Positions 10,047 through 20,329 of a stretch of 64,000 nt of DNA are shown piece after piece. This DNA comes from Bombyx mori. Its lineage: Eukaryota; Arthropoda; Insecta; Lepidoptera; Bombycidae. The stretch's first letter is position 1; every line of letters starts with the position of its first letter. The notes beneath the pieces were generated by a model. It saw only the letters and a program-made list of their open reading frames with translations, had not been told where the DNA came from and made no database searches. Position numbers and translations under genes: made by a program. The stretch is taken from contig NC_085123.1 in the NCBI RefSeq assembly GCF_030269925.1, positions 3,286,001 to 3,350,000 on the forward strand. Reading direction: 5' to 3'.

Positions 10047-11669
10047 ATGGACGCTGTATTTGCGGAATTTCTCCGGCTTCGCTACCCAAAGCTCACTTCC
10101 GAGTTTCAGGCCTTCAAGGCCGATCACACCGCGAGCCCTCTCGTGGACTCCGCCGAGCTCGCTGCTCCTGCGTCGCCTGTACCTGCGTGCAAAGCTTCTG
10201 CATCGAGCACCGCAGCCTCCGTCGTGCCTGCCGTTCCCGCGTCGCCTATACTGGCGAGTAAAACTGCTGCGTCGTCCGTCGTGGTCACCGTTCCAGCAGC
10301 GCGATCATCCGCGGCCTCCGTCGCGCCCTCCAAAACACCTACTCGTAGGTCACCTGCGCCCGCCTCCTCGTCCTCCGACTCTGACTCGGAGATGGAGGTC
10401 GACCTCGCCCCCGCCTCATCGACGGATGGATTCACCCTGGTGCAAAAGGGTAAGAAGCGTGCCGCGGAGTCTCGAGCTCCCGCGGCCGCTAAAATTAGCA
10501 AAGCCGCGAACGCGTCGCGCCCCCGCCCTCAGACTCCCGTTGCGCCTCCAGCCCGTGCCACTCCGTCGCCGCGTCCGGTGGCACAAAATAAAACCCAGAC
10601 CCCTCCCCCGGTAATCCTTCAAGAGAAGGCAGCTTGGGAACGAGTTTCCCTGGCCCTTAAGGCCAAAAATATCAATTTCACGAATGCCCGTAACCTCGCG
10701 AACGGCATCCAAATAAAGGTGCATTCATCTGATGACCATAGGGCCCTCACCTCTTACCTCCGTAAGGAGCGTATAAGCTTCCACACTTATACGCTTCAGG
10801 AGGAGCGCGAACTCCGCGTTGTAATACGCGGAATCCCTAAAGAGTTAGATGTAGAGCTCGTAAAAGTCGACCTGTTAGAACAAGGCCTACCAGTGAATTC
10901 TGTGCACCGTATGCACACCGGTCGCGGTAGGGAGCCATATAATATGGTTCTAGTCGCTCTCCAGCCTACCCCCGAGGGTAAGAAAATCTTTAACACACAG
11001 ACCGTCTGTAGGCTTTCTGGTATCGCTGTCGAAGCCCCCCATAAAAAAGGCACTCCTAGCCAGTTCCATAACTGTCAATTGTACGGGCACTCTTCCCGTA
11101 ACTGTCACGCGCGCCCCCGATGCGTCAAATGTTTAGGCGATCACGCCACGGCCCTATGCATTCGCGATCAAAAAACCGCGACGGAACCGCCTAGCTGCGT
11201 CCTGTGTCGAACACAGGGTCACCCCGCAAATTACCGCGGATGCCCCCGAGCCCCGAAAATAAATCGCCGCGTCGCCCGCCAAAACTGCCTCCGAGCTTCC
11301 GGCCCAGACATCAAAGCCTCGGCACCCTCTGCGTCGCAGGCTAAGCCAGCGTTCGTTCCGGCGGCGGTGCCCAGTGTCTCGGCCTGGGCGAAACCGCTGC
11401 CGTACACGAACACGGCTACAACTCCCTCCTCCGCGATTCATCCCGCCCCCGCGACTCGTCCCTCTCCCCCGACTTGCCCTCCGACCGCGTCCGAAAATCT
11501 CGCTTTAGCGATCGACTTCTTTCAGTCGATTAACTTTGAGCGCGTTAACGCTTTGGGCGACGCCATTCGCGCTGCCTCCACTGCACAACACTTTATCGCC
11601 GTTGTGCAGGAATACGCCGACGTATACGCGTCATTAAATACGTACGTCCTCCCCTCACTCCGCCGGTAA
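10047..11669 (+). CDS. Jockey-clade ORF1 (Gag-like nucleic-acid-binding protein)
   Basis: About 540 residues from MDAVFAEFLRLRYPKL. I chose this ATG as the first in-frame one after the tandem-repeat leader; the open frame extends upstream without ATG. The N-terminal third is Ala/Pro/Ser-rich low complexity. The middle (IPKELDVELVKVDLLEQG, HRMHTGRGREPYNMVLVAL) is the RRM-like/PRE_C2HC region typical of Jockey ORF1. Near the C-terminus are zinc knuckles CVKCLGDHATALC and CVLCRTQGHPANYRGC. The first knuckle reads FHNCQLYGHSSRNC: Phe (codon 11064-11066) stands where a Cys is normal, so it is probably broken. The protein would coat element RNA. The stop is 3 nt before ORF2. Confidence 0.85.
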   Translation: MDAVFAEFLRLRYPKLTSEFQAFKADHTASPLVDSAELAAPASPVPACKASASSTAASVVPAVPASPILASKTAASSVVVTVPAARSSAASVAPSKTPTRRSPAPASSSSDSDSEMEVDLAPASSTDGFTLVQKGKKRAAESRAPAAAKISKAANASRPRPQTPVAPPARATPSPRPVAQNKTQTPPPVILQEKAAWERVSLALKAKNINFTNARNLANGIQIKVHSSDDHRALTSYLRKERISFHTYTLQEERELRVVIRGIPKELDVELVKVDLLEQGLPVNSVHRMHTGRGREPYNMVLVALQPTPEGKKIFNTQTVCRLSGIAVEAPHKKGTPSQFHNCQLYGHSSRNCHARPRCVKCLGDHATALCIRDQKTATEPPSCVLCRTQGHPANYRGCPRAPKINRRVARQNCLRASGPDIKASAPSASQAKPAFVPAAVPSVSAWAKPLPYTNTATTPSSAIHPAPATRPSPPTCPPTASENLALAIDFFQSINFERVNALGDAIRAASTAQHFIAVVQEYADVYASLNTYVLPSLRR

Positions 11670-11672
11670 TCA

Positions 11673-14541
11673 ATGGCGTATATAAGTAGAATAAAGCCCC
11701 TATCCGTAACGATAGGATTTTTTAACGCTTACGGTCTCGCAAATCAACGTGATCAGGTTTCTGACTTTTTGCGTGACCATCAAATTGATATCTTTTTAGT
11801 GCAGGAGACCCTACTTAAGCCCGCGCGCCGTGACCCTAAAATCGCGAACTATAACATGGTCAGGAACGACAGGCTCTCTGCCCGTGGTGGTGGTACCGTC
11901 ATTTACTATAGAAGAGCCCTGCATTGCGTCCCGCTCGATCCTCCCGCGCTCGCTAATATCGAAGCATCAGTGTGCCGAATCTCACTGACGGGACACGCGC
12001 CGATCGTTATCGCGTCCGTTTATCTTCCACCGGATAAGATCGTTCTAAGCAGTGATATCGAGGCGCTGCTCGGTATGGGGAGCTCTGTCATTCTGGCGGG
12101 CGACCTAAATTGTAAACACATCAGGTGGAACTCACACACCACAACCCCGAATGGCAGGCGGCTTGACGCGTTAGTCGATGATCTCGCCTTCGATATCGTC
12201 GCTCCGCTAACCCCGACTCACTACCCGCTAAATATCGCGCATCGCCCGGATATACTCGACATAGCGTTATTAAAAAACGTAACTCTGCGCTTACACTCGA
12301 TCGAAGTAGTTTCAGAGTTAGATTCAGACCACCGTCCCGTCGTTATGAAGCTCGGTCGCGCTCCCGATTCCGTTCCCGTCACGAGGACTGTGGTGGATTG
12401 GCACACGCTGGGCATCAGCCTGGCTGAATCTGATCCACCATCGCTCCCGTTTAACCCGGACTCTATCCCGTCTCCTCAGGATACCGCTGAAGCCATAGAC
12501 ATCTTAACGTCACACATCACTTCGACATTAGATAGGTCATCGAAACAAGTTGTAGCGGAGGACTTCCTTCACCGCTTCAAATTGTCCGACGATATTAGGG
12601 AACTCCTTAGAGCTAAGAACGCCTCAATACGCGCCTACGACAGGTATCCTACCGCGGAAAATCGTATTCGAATGCGTGCCCTACAACGCGACGTAAAGTC
12701 TCGCATCGCCGAAGTCCGAGATGCCAGATGGTCTGATTTCTTAGAAGGACTCGCGCCCTCCCAAAGGTCTTACTACCGCTTAGCTCGTACTCTCAAATCG
12801 GATACGGTAGTAACTATGCCCCCCCTCGTAGGCCCCTCAGGCCGACTCGCGGCGTTCGATGATGACGAAAAAGCAGAGCTGCTGGCCGATACATTGCAAA
12901 CCCAGTGCACGCCCAGCACTCAATCCGTGGACCCTGTTCATGTAGAATTAGTAGACAGTGAGGTAGAACGCAGAGCCTCCTTGCCACCATCGGATGCGTT
13001 ACCACCCGTCACCCCGATAGAAGTTAAAGACTTGATCAAAGACCTACGTCCTCGCAAGGCTCCCGGTTCCGACGGTATATCTAACCGCGTTATTAAACTT
13101 CTACCCGTCCAACTCATCGTGATGTTGGCATCTATTTTCAATGCCGCTATGGCGAACTGTATCTTTCCCGCGGTGTGGAAAGAAGCGGACGTTATCGGCA
13201 TACATAAACCCGGTAAACCAAAAAATCATCCGACGAGCTACCGCCCGATTAGCCTCCTCATGTCTCTAGGCAAACTGTATGAGCGTCTGCTCTACAAACG
13301 CCTCAGAGACTTCGTCTCATCCAAGGGCATTCTCATCGATGAACAATTCGGATTCCGTACAAATCACTCATGCGTTCAACAGGTGCACCGCCTTACGGAG
13401 CACATTCTTGTGGGGCTTAATCGACCAAAACCGTTATACACGGGAGCTCTCTTCTTCGACGTCGCAAAAGCGTTCGACAAAGTCTGGCACAATGGTTTGA
13501 TTTTCAAACTATTCAACATGGGCGTGCCGGATAGTCTCGTGCTCATCATACGGGACTTCTTGTCGAACCGCTCTTTTCGATATCGAGTCGAGGGAACCCG
13601 CTCCTCCCCACGACCTCTCACAGCTGGAGTCCCGCAAGGCTCTGTCCTCTCACCCCTCCTATTTAGCTTATTCGTCAACGATATTCCCCGGTCGCCGCCG
13701 ACCCATTTAGCTTTATTCGCCGACGACACGACTGTTTACTATTCTAGTAGAAATAAGTCCCTAATCGCGAAGAAGCTTCAGAGCGCAGCCCTAGCCCTAG
13801 GACAGTGGTTCCGAAAATGGCGCATAGACATCAACCCAGCGAAAAGTACTGCGGTGCTATTTCAGAGGGGAAGCTCCACACGGATTTCCTCCCGGATTAG
13901 GAGGAGGAATCTCACACCCCCGATTACTCTCTTTAGACAACCCATACCCTGGGCCAGGAAGGTCAAGTACCTGGGCGTTACCCTGGATGCATCGATGACA
14001 TTCCGCCCGCATATAAAATCAGTCCGTGACCGTGCCGCGTTTATTCTCGGTAGACTCTACCCCATGATCTGTAAGCGGAGTAAAATGTCCCTTCGGAACA
14101 AGGTGACACTTTACAAAACTTGCATAAGGCCCGTCATGACTTACGCGAGTGTGGTGTTCGCTCACGCGGCCCGCACACACATAGACACCCTCCAATCCCT
14201 ACAATCCCGCTTTTGCAGGTTAGCTGTCGGGGCTCCGTGGTTCGTGAGGAACGTTGACCTACACGACGACCTGGGCCTCGAATCAATTCGGAAATACATG
14301 AAGTCAGCGTCGGAACGATACTTCCATAAGGCTATGCGTCATGATAATCGCCTTATCGTTGCCGCCGCTGAGTACTCCCCGAATCCTGATCATGCAGGAG
14401 CCAGTCACCGTCGACGCCCTAGACACGTCCTTACGGATCCATCAGATCCAATAACCTTTGCATTAGATGCCTTCAGCTCTAATACTAGGGGCAGGCTTAG
14501 GGACCCCGGTAACCGTACTCGTCGAACTCGACAAAGAGGTC
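11673..14541 (+). CDS. Jockey-clade ORF2: AP endonuclease and reverse transcriptase, 3' end disrupted
   Basis: Residues 1 to about 956 are genuine. The APE-type endonuclease spans about 10-230: Asn18 (FFNAYG), Glu45 (VQET), GDLNCKH, and Ser218-Asp219-His220 (SDHRPVV). The reverse transcriptase spans about 470-760: PGSDGISN, PTSYRPISLL, FFDVAKAFDKVWH, GVPQGSVLSPLLFS and FADD at 682-685. The C-terminal region (RFCRLAVGAPWFVRNVDLHD ... RRRPRHVLTDPSDPI) is typical of Jockey elements. After 14541 the frame reads 260 codons of antisense R1 sequence to a stop at 15330-15332, so the native terminus is lost or displaced. ORF2 is in the same frame as ORF1 (TAA TCA ATG). The enzyme would carry out target-primed reverse transcription. 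Confidence 0.9.
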
Positions 14542-16400
14542 GTTTTTTTTGGTCAGGAGGAAATCGCCGGACTTCCGCCCTTTTCTGGGGATACTGGGCG
14601 GGGTATGTCAGAGTCGAACTGACTAAAACCTCCTGTCGCTCAACAACCAACGTCCAAACCTCGCATGAGACAGAACTCATGACAAGGCAAAGGGGGGAAA
14701 GTGAAGCGTTTAGTGCGGAGCACATCTCTCCCATCACCCTCCCCCTCGGGACGCCGGACTGGCTCTTGCGTAAAACGCGTGCAGAGCAGCTTGCACGTCG
14801 TCTTCTTAGGCCCCCCTCGCCGGTCCCCAGACCGACATATGAGGGGGACCCGAAACACTTAGAGGGCCAGGGCTTGGGCGAGATCCGCCTCCCTGGCCCC
14901 CGCTCGACGGCGGCGGGATTGTGCGTCTCTCACGCGCCCCGCCGCCTCCTTTTGCGAGATGGTGCACTCGCAGAAGTCGAGCATCGCCTTCCACGACTCG
15001 TCGTCACCGAGCATCGATGCCACAACACTCGGCAACGACAAGTCGGTTCCTATTTTTGCGACGAGGACACGGCGCCACCCCTCCCATGCGGGGCAGGCGA
15101 CGAGCGTATGCTCTGCCGTGTCCAAGTCGCAACCACAATGGTGGCACTCTGCCGTCGGCTCGGCTGTGATCCGGTGCAGGAACTCACCGAAACAACCATG
15201 CCCAGTGAGCACCTGCGTAAGCCGGAAAGTGAGGCGTCCTCTGTCACGATTCACCCAATCCACAAGGACCGGGCGAATCGCCTCGACGGTCCTACGACCA
15301 GCCGAAGGATCAGCCAGCCGTCTGGACCATGACTCCAGCACGGACCGCCGAGATTGGGCCCTCCGTGCTCTGACCACACTGGGGCTGGGACGCGCCACGC
15401 CCCGGGCACGAAGTTCAGCCCGCCACCTATAGTCAGCGGCGAGCGCCTCCGCTTCCAGAACCCAAGGCGGCGTCCCAGCCAGTACACACGCCGCCTCAAA
15501 GGAGATGGTGCGATAACCACGGATGACCCTGACCGCGATGGTGCGTTGCGGCCGTTGCAGCAGCTTCGCCACCCCCACGGCCAGGGACTGGCCCCACACG
15601 GGCGCCCCGTATAGGGCCATTGATCGCACCACCCCCGTATAGAGACGGCGCGTCACCTGGTCAGGCCCCCCGACGTTGGGCAGAAGCCGGCTTAGCGCGC
15701 CGGCCACCCCCAACAAACGAGGGACCAGGCTCTGAAAGTGAGCACGGAAGGTCCAACGACTGTCCAGAATGAGGCCGAGGTACTTCAACTGCACCCCGAC
15801 CCCGATACGGACGCCTCCGACCACGATATGGGCATCGACAGGTGGCACTCTCCGGGGCCTGTGGAACCACATGGCCTCGGATTTACTGAGCGCCACGTCG
15901 AGGCCCAATCTCCTAATTTTGCCGACGACATGCGCCACCCCAGCCGTAGCAAGACGGGCAGACTCAGCAAAACTCCCCCCCCGGGCCACGACCAACGTGT
16001 CGTCCGCGTAACATATTACGCTCAGGCCCGGGAGGAGGGCACCTCTCAGCACCCAGTCATACCCGATATTCCACAAAAGGGGGCCGAGCACCGACCCCTG
16101 TGGAACACCGCGCACGACCGGGAACCGGTGCAGGATCCCACCATGTCCGGTACACGTGACCGATCTGTCCTCTAAGTAGGAACCCACCAGCCGGCGAAGG
16201 TAGGGGGGCACTCTATGTCGTTCCAGCGCCCCCCCTATCACGGACCAGGGCAGGGTGTTAAACGCATTGGCGATATCGAGCGACACCGCCAAAGCCACCC
16301 CACCCCTGGAGACGGCCTCCTCCGAGAGGGCCCGCACGCGAAGGATCGCGTCTACCGTTGAGCGGCCCTCTCGGAAGCCATACTGCTCCGACGTGCAACC
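14542..16400 (-). mobile_element. 5'-truncated R1-clade LINE inserted antisense in the Jockey element
   Basis: The 3' end lies at 14542 with a short A-tail (eight T on the plus strand) next to GACAAAGAGGTCG of the Jockey ORF2. The 5' end is near 16400, where similarity to the copy at 51087-54042 stops inside the RT domain. It lacks about 160 bp of 3' UTR relative to that copy (junction near 14760, matching 53656-53817). No clear target duplication is visible, so part of the Jockey sequence may have been lost at insertion. Confidence 0.85.
14859..16400 (-). pseudogene. R1-clade reverse transcriptase, N-terminally truncated
   Basis: Begins at SEQYGFREGRSTVDAI, inside the RT fingers. It keeps SLDIANAFNTLPW, GVPQGSVLGPLLWN, CYADDTLVVA, the thumb, and a C-terminal knuckle CHHCGCDLDTAEHTLVAC. 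It differs from the 51-kb copy at only about a dozen residues, including ERHRVPP/ERHGVPL and RITAEPTAE/RIGAEPTAG. The open frame continues upstream to 16478 only by reading antisense Jockey 3' UTR. The endonuclease and upstream RT motifs are gone. Confidence 0.85.
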
Positions 16401-16415
16401 TAACCCATGCATCAG

Positions 16416-16470
16416 CCCGCTGAGTTTCTCGCCGGATCTTCTCAGCGGATCGCGATTCCGATCCGGTAGT
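16416..16470 (+). promoter_or_regulatory. Conserved 3' UTR hairpin of the Jockey element
   Basis: Left arm CCCGCTGAG (16416-16424) pairs with CTCAGCGG (16441-16448). A second overlapping pairing is CCGGAT/ATCCGG. The same segment occurs in other LINE 3' ends in the window as CCCACTGAG/CTCAGTGGG, so one pair has changed A-U to G-C on both sides. This suggests the RNA stem is maintained, perhaps for recognition by the reverse transcriptase. The remaining 3' UTR runs to the A-run at 16650. Confidence 0.6.
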
Positions 16471-16650
16471 AGATTCATTCGAGAAACAATTGCTCTTGAG
16501 TTGTTAGGTCTCCTTCAGGAGGCGCTCGGGCAGTTGTTAGCAAATCCCACCCCTCTTGGCTGAGCCTTTGCTCGCCCACCTGTCCTGGTGAAACTGGAAA
16601 GGCCTTCGGGCCACCAGAAACTCTCAATCATATAAAAAAAAAAAAAAAAA

Positions 16651-16715
16651 ACATGTCTCAAGGTGGGTAGCGGCATTTACGTTGCGATGTATGTGAATTC
16701 GGTAACCGACCGATG
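16651..16715 (+). mobile_element. Remnant of the Bm1-like SINE hit by the Jockey element
   Basis: ACATGTCTCAAGGTGGGTAG and GGCATTTACGTTGCGATGT match the right-hand half of the SINE body. The left remnant, about 9590-9637, is badly decayed. 16716-17079 holds nothing assignable. Confidence 0.55.
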
Positions 16716-17079
16716 GCTCATTCAATCATACTGGACCGCACTGTAAAAAGTCACTTTTACAACGACAAAATACTAGTAAATTAATTTAGCAAAATTACAT
16801 AGGTAATATAATACGGGACGACGAACCCTCTTCAAGTGTGGACTTGAGGAAATTGAGGAAATTAAAAGCAAAAAACATCCCCCGTCGTATCCGCTATTGA
16901 TTGACGTGTCGCCTTAGACTTGTCGTGTCGTGAAGACGTGTCGCCATGGATTCAAACGACGCTTGATAAATTCTGAGTGCTAATTATTATGGCGTATTAG
17001 CGACGTAAACATGAATTAATTCCGTTTCTATGAAGCGATGCTATCTCAAAGACTAACCAAATCATTCAATCCCGTTTTT

Positions 17080-17330
17080 GCCGGATAACCGTCGGAGCAC
17101 CGTGGTTTGAGAGAAACGTGACCTCCATAACGATATGGAACTTAACACCATCAGTAAGTATCTTCAGTCGGCATTAGTCCGCTATTTCGAGAAAGCGGCA
17201 CGATACGGAAACTCCTATCATGGCCGCAGGTAATTACATATCCGATCCTGCGGACCGAATGGTAAACAGTCGACGTAGCCCTAAGCGCGTCATTTCGGAT
17301 CCTGACGGTCCACTAACGGTGCTTTTACAT
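17080..17330 (+). pseudogene. Jockey-clade ORF2 C-terminal fragment
   Basis: With frameshifts, the plus strand reads RFCRITVGAPWFERNV, then LHNDMELNTISKYLQSALVR, then a Pro/Arg tail (SRRSPKRVISDPDGP). This parallels RFCRLAVGAPWFVRNVDLHD in the ORF2 at 11673. It is short, frameshifted, and without a 3' UTR or A-tail. Confidence 0.7.
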
Positions 17331-18610
17331 AGACCTATATAGTAGGGACACGACATATTGTTCTATACGTACAATTGCTTATATAAATAGCACCCATTTT
17401 GAAGGCACATACATAAACATATATCTATCTCGTTCTTACTCAGCACTTTAACTCGCAGGAAAACAATATAACAGTATTTCAGTGCGTACATAAAATGAAA
17501 CATGAATATACGTAAATGTCTCCGTCTCCGTCTAATGAGGCCGAAAATCCGCCATGCTTAGCGCGCCAAATGTCATTGTCACGTCAGTTCGGCCGTCTGT
17601 TTTGGGTTGTACATTATTTATTGACTTTGATATCGATTTAATATGATTGCTTATATAAAATTTCTTATTTTATCATGCTTAAAACATACAAAAATAATAA
17701 TTAAAACATATTTTATAGGATCTCAAGAAAGTCGATGCCCCAAAACTATTATCTATATATATTTAAATTCATTATGGAGCCCTCATCCGAAAAATCGGAC
17801 ACCATTTTTCGGTCGGAATCTATTGATCATGACACTAATCATAAATACCTCTTTAAAATATGTCATCAAAACATATTTAGACATTCTGTTTAGATATTTC
17901 GGGAAAAAGGCTACCGACAAAATCTCTTCGGAACTATTTAAATAAAATAGTTTTATTCCGCAGTGAGTAAAACACTATTGTAAATTTGTTAAATATTTAA
18001 TACTTAAGTGATTTTAGAGAGGAAGTCACAAGGAATGACATTTGTAATTTTATTAACGAATAAATGTTCTGTAGGTGTTTTTTTTTATCAGGCGGTCCCT
18101 TGATAAGTTTAAAATTTGAATCACTCTCAAGCGAAAGTGATTCAAATGGTGCGGCGCACCTTCCTTGAGGTGCGTTGTGGTAGTGTGTTACGGACTTAAG
18201 AGTCAGCAAAACAATTAAAATAGATTGTAATAGTCTAAGAAAAACACGTACTCAAAATACGATAACATTCAGCATCCTAGAAACGGGCAGATGGCACTGT
18301 ACTACGCCATATCTTTATGTTTTGCGGCAAACGACAACTTTATAAAATCAGTGTAGCAACTTTTAAAAATCATCATATCGTTTACTTGGCAAATTCGAAG
18401 AACGAACTTGTCTTAGATTTCACCCATCTAAATCATATCATATTTGCACATAACAATATACCTACTTACTTCCCATTAAGGTATAAATTCTACAAATAAA
18501 TAATACTCAACAATATTTAAAATAAAATGAGCCAAGAACGTTTATCGATAAAACCTGATAACATTGAAATCTTTTGTACAGCACTAAAGCCGCCATGTTT
18601 TGTGGCCAGA
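17331..18610. other. Unassigned sequence
   Basis: AT-rich. A hairpin-like stretch at about 18118-18147 (TGAATCACTCTCAAGCG / CGAAAGTGATTCA) is visible. No supported gene. Confidence 0.4.
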
Positions 18611-18613
18611 TGA

Positions 18614-18733
18614 CGTCACAGTGGCACGAAATTTTGGTTGACGTTTCATTTCCATAGGTTTCCTACTTCATTGCGTCACACTGGCACGAAATTTTGGTTG
18701 ACGTTTCATTTCCATAGGTTTCCTACTTCATTG
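18614..18733. repeat. Two 60-bp tandem repeats
   Basis: The unit with TGGCACGAAATTTTGGTTG and CCATAGGTTTCCTACTTCAT occurs twice with exactly 60-bp spacing and is almost identical. A full palindromic TGACGTCA lies at the left edge (18611-18618); its counterpart in the second copy is TGCGTCAC. It lies about 1.7 kb upstream of the possible first exon of l(2)gl. Any regulatory role is speculation. Confidence 0.9.
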
Positions 18734-19130
18734 TGCTTTTAGGTACCTCAAGCACCGGTCACCGTTCTCCTCAAACCCGTCGTTCACGACAAAGGGTTCG
18801 AGGAGTAAATAAATCATATTCATCAGTAGTAGTAATATCTTTATCTTTCCATTCTAATTTGGTCTACTGATATTTTCCGAGTGCAATAAAAAGTATTTAC
18901 AAGCATTCTAACTAAAAACATCCTAAAAAGATCTTCCACCCAGTCAGTTTTACCTTCTGTAAACCAAAAGGTTCAATTTTGTTATTCGGCATGTGTTTAT
19001 TAAATAAATTTTCTTTAGAAAATGATGTACATATTAGCACCATTCGAACTATTGAGTATCTATGATTCGAATTTTGAACATAATAATATAAAAAAAACTG
19101 TAGTTGAATGACACATTCATTCATTTATAG

Positions 19131-19555
19131 TCGTCGTGGCCTAACGGATAAGACGTCCGGTGCATTCGTGTTGAAGCGATGCACCGGTGTTCGAATCCCG
19201 CAGGCGGGTACCAATTTTTCTAATGAAATACGTACTCAACAAATGTTCACGATTGACTTCCACGGTGAAGGAATAACATCGTGTAATAAAAATGAAACCC
19301 GCAAAATTATAATTTGCGTAATTACTGGTGGTAGGACCTCTTGTGAGTCCGCACGGGTAGGTACCACCGCCCCGCCTATTTCTGCCGTGAAGCAGTAATG
19401 CGTTTCGGTTTGAAGGGTGGGGCAGCCGTTGTGACTATACTGAGACCTTAGAACTATATCTCAAGGTGTGTGGCGCATTTACGTTGTAGATGTCTATGGG
19501 CTCCAGTAACCACTTAACATCAGGTGGGCTGTGAGCTCGTCCACACAGCTAAGCA

Positions 19556-19638
<83 letters not shown>
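19131..19638 (+). mobile_element. Full-length Bm1-type SINE with an 81-nt A-tail
   Basis: The tRNA-like head carries a Pol III A box, TGGCCTAACGG (19137-19147), and a B box, GTTCGAATC (19189-19197). The tRNA-unrelated body follows, with TTCCACGGTGAAG, TTATAATTTGCG, GCGTTTCGGTTTGAAGG and AGGTGGGCTGTGAGCTCG. It ends in AAGCAATAAA and an uninterrupted A-run of 81 nt (19558-19638). It would be transcribed by Pol III from the head and mobilised by a partner LINE. I did not find a convincing target duplication. Confidence 0.88.
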
Positions 19639-19640
<2 letters not shown>

Positions 19641-20329
19641 ACATTAATGACAATGACTAGATTTTAGAGGTATTTTTAAATATATTATTCCAATGTATCA
19701 AAAAATGTGGATCGCAATATTGATTCAAAAAAGAAAAATATTTGGATTTTTTTATTTTACAAATCATTTTAAATTCTTGAATTTTGTACATTGATTTACA
19801 AATAAACCTCGTCTGTTTCCAAACGGATTATTTGTGGATTGACAAACAGGAATGCCGTTTTTAAACGAAATAATAGTATTGCCAGCAAAACAAAAAATAC
19901 TGTACTTTTTGGTAATGTTTTGAAAAGACGTCAAGTTGGATCCATTAAAAAAATTAGAACAACATTTTTCAAATTGTCAAAAGAATGCGATGTTTCAATA
20001 ATAATTATAATTCAAGAAAATAGTGTAATAAACCAGTAAAACATCAGATCCCTCTAAAATGAAACTAAGCGAAATTCAAACGAATTTTCGTGGATAGCTT
20101 GTGGTGTGACTAAAATAAAACAAATAACAGAGCCTGTAGAGGCTTTAAGGTGATGGCCAATGCTCAGGAAAGACAGTTAGGCATATTTATTTAGTTACTA
20201 TTTTTATAACTCAAGTAAAACAGATAAGAGTATAAAATTTTCAAGTTCTTTAAAGTTTCTAATTTCAAATATTTTTCACTGTCAATTTAAAAAAAGCCGT
20301 GGAATTAAACATTTTAAAATGGTAACTCT
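19639..20329. other. Unassigned sequence upstream of l(2)gl
   Basis: A 66-codon frame at 19839-20039 shows no domain. This stretch may include promoter-proximal DNA of the downstream host gene, but I see no TATA box or clear initiator. Confidence 0.35.

Larger units (their letters stand above)
9638..16650 (+). mobile_element. Jockey-clade LINE with both ends, carrying an R1-clade insertion
   Basis: An 11-bp duplication, ACATGTCTCAA, flanks it at 9627-9637 and 16651-16661. The 3' end is an A-run (16634-16650). It has a 5' UTR, ORF1, ORF2 and a 3' UTR, so the 5' end appears complete, which is rare for a LINE. An R1-clade element in antisense occupies 14542 to about 16400; without it the Jockey element would be about 5.1 kb. 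The target was an older Bm1-like SINE: CTCAAGGTGGGTAGCGGCAT resumes on the right flank. Confidence 0.9.

Noticed and set aside
14405..15432. Several long GC-rich frames opposite and overlapping the R1-clade gene
   Set aside because: They are shadow frames of the GC-rich RT gene and recur in mirrored form at 53086-53733. Only the RT frame shows motifs.
16400..16425. ACCTAACCC near the R1-clade 5' edge as a telomeric repeat target
   Set aside because: It is a single imperfect unit with no TTAGG/CCTAA array, so telomeric targeting is not supported.
19131..19210. A possible tRNA gene with A and B boxes
   Set aside because: The boxes are the tRNA-derived head of a Bm1-type SINE: SINE body and A-tail follow and the same head recurs at 39005-39084. 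No acceptor stem closes around it.
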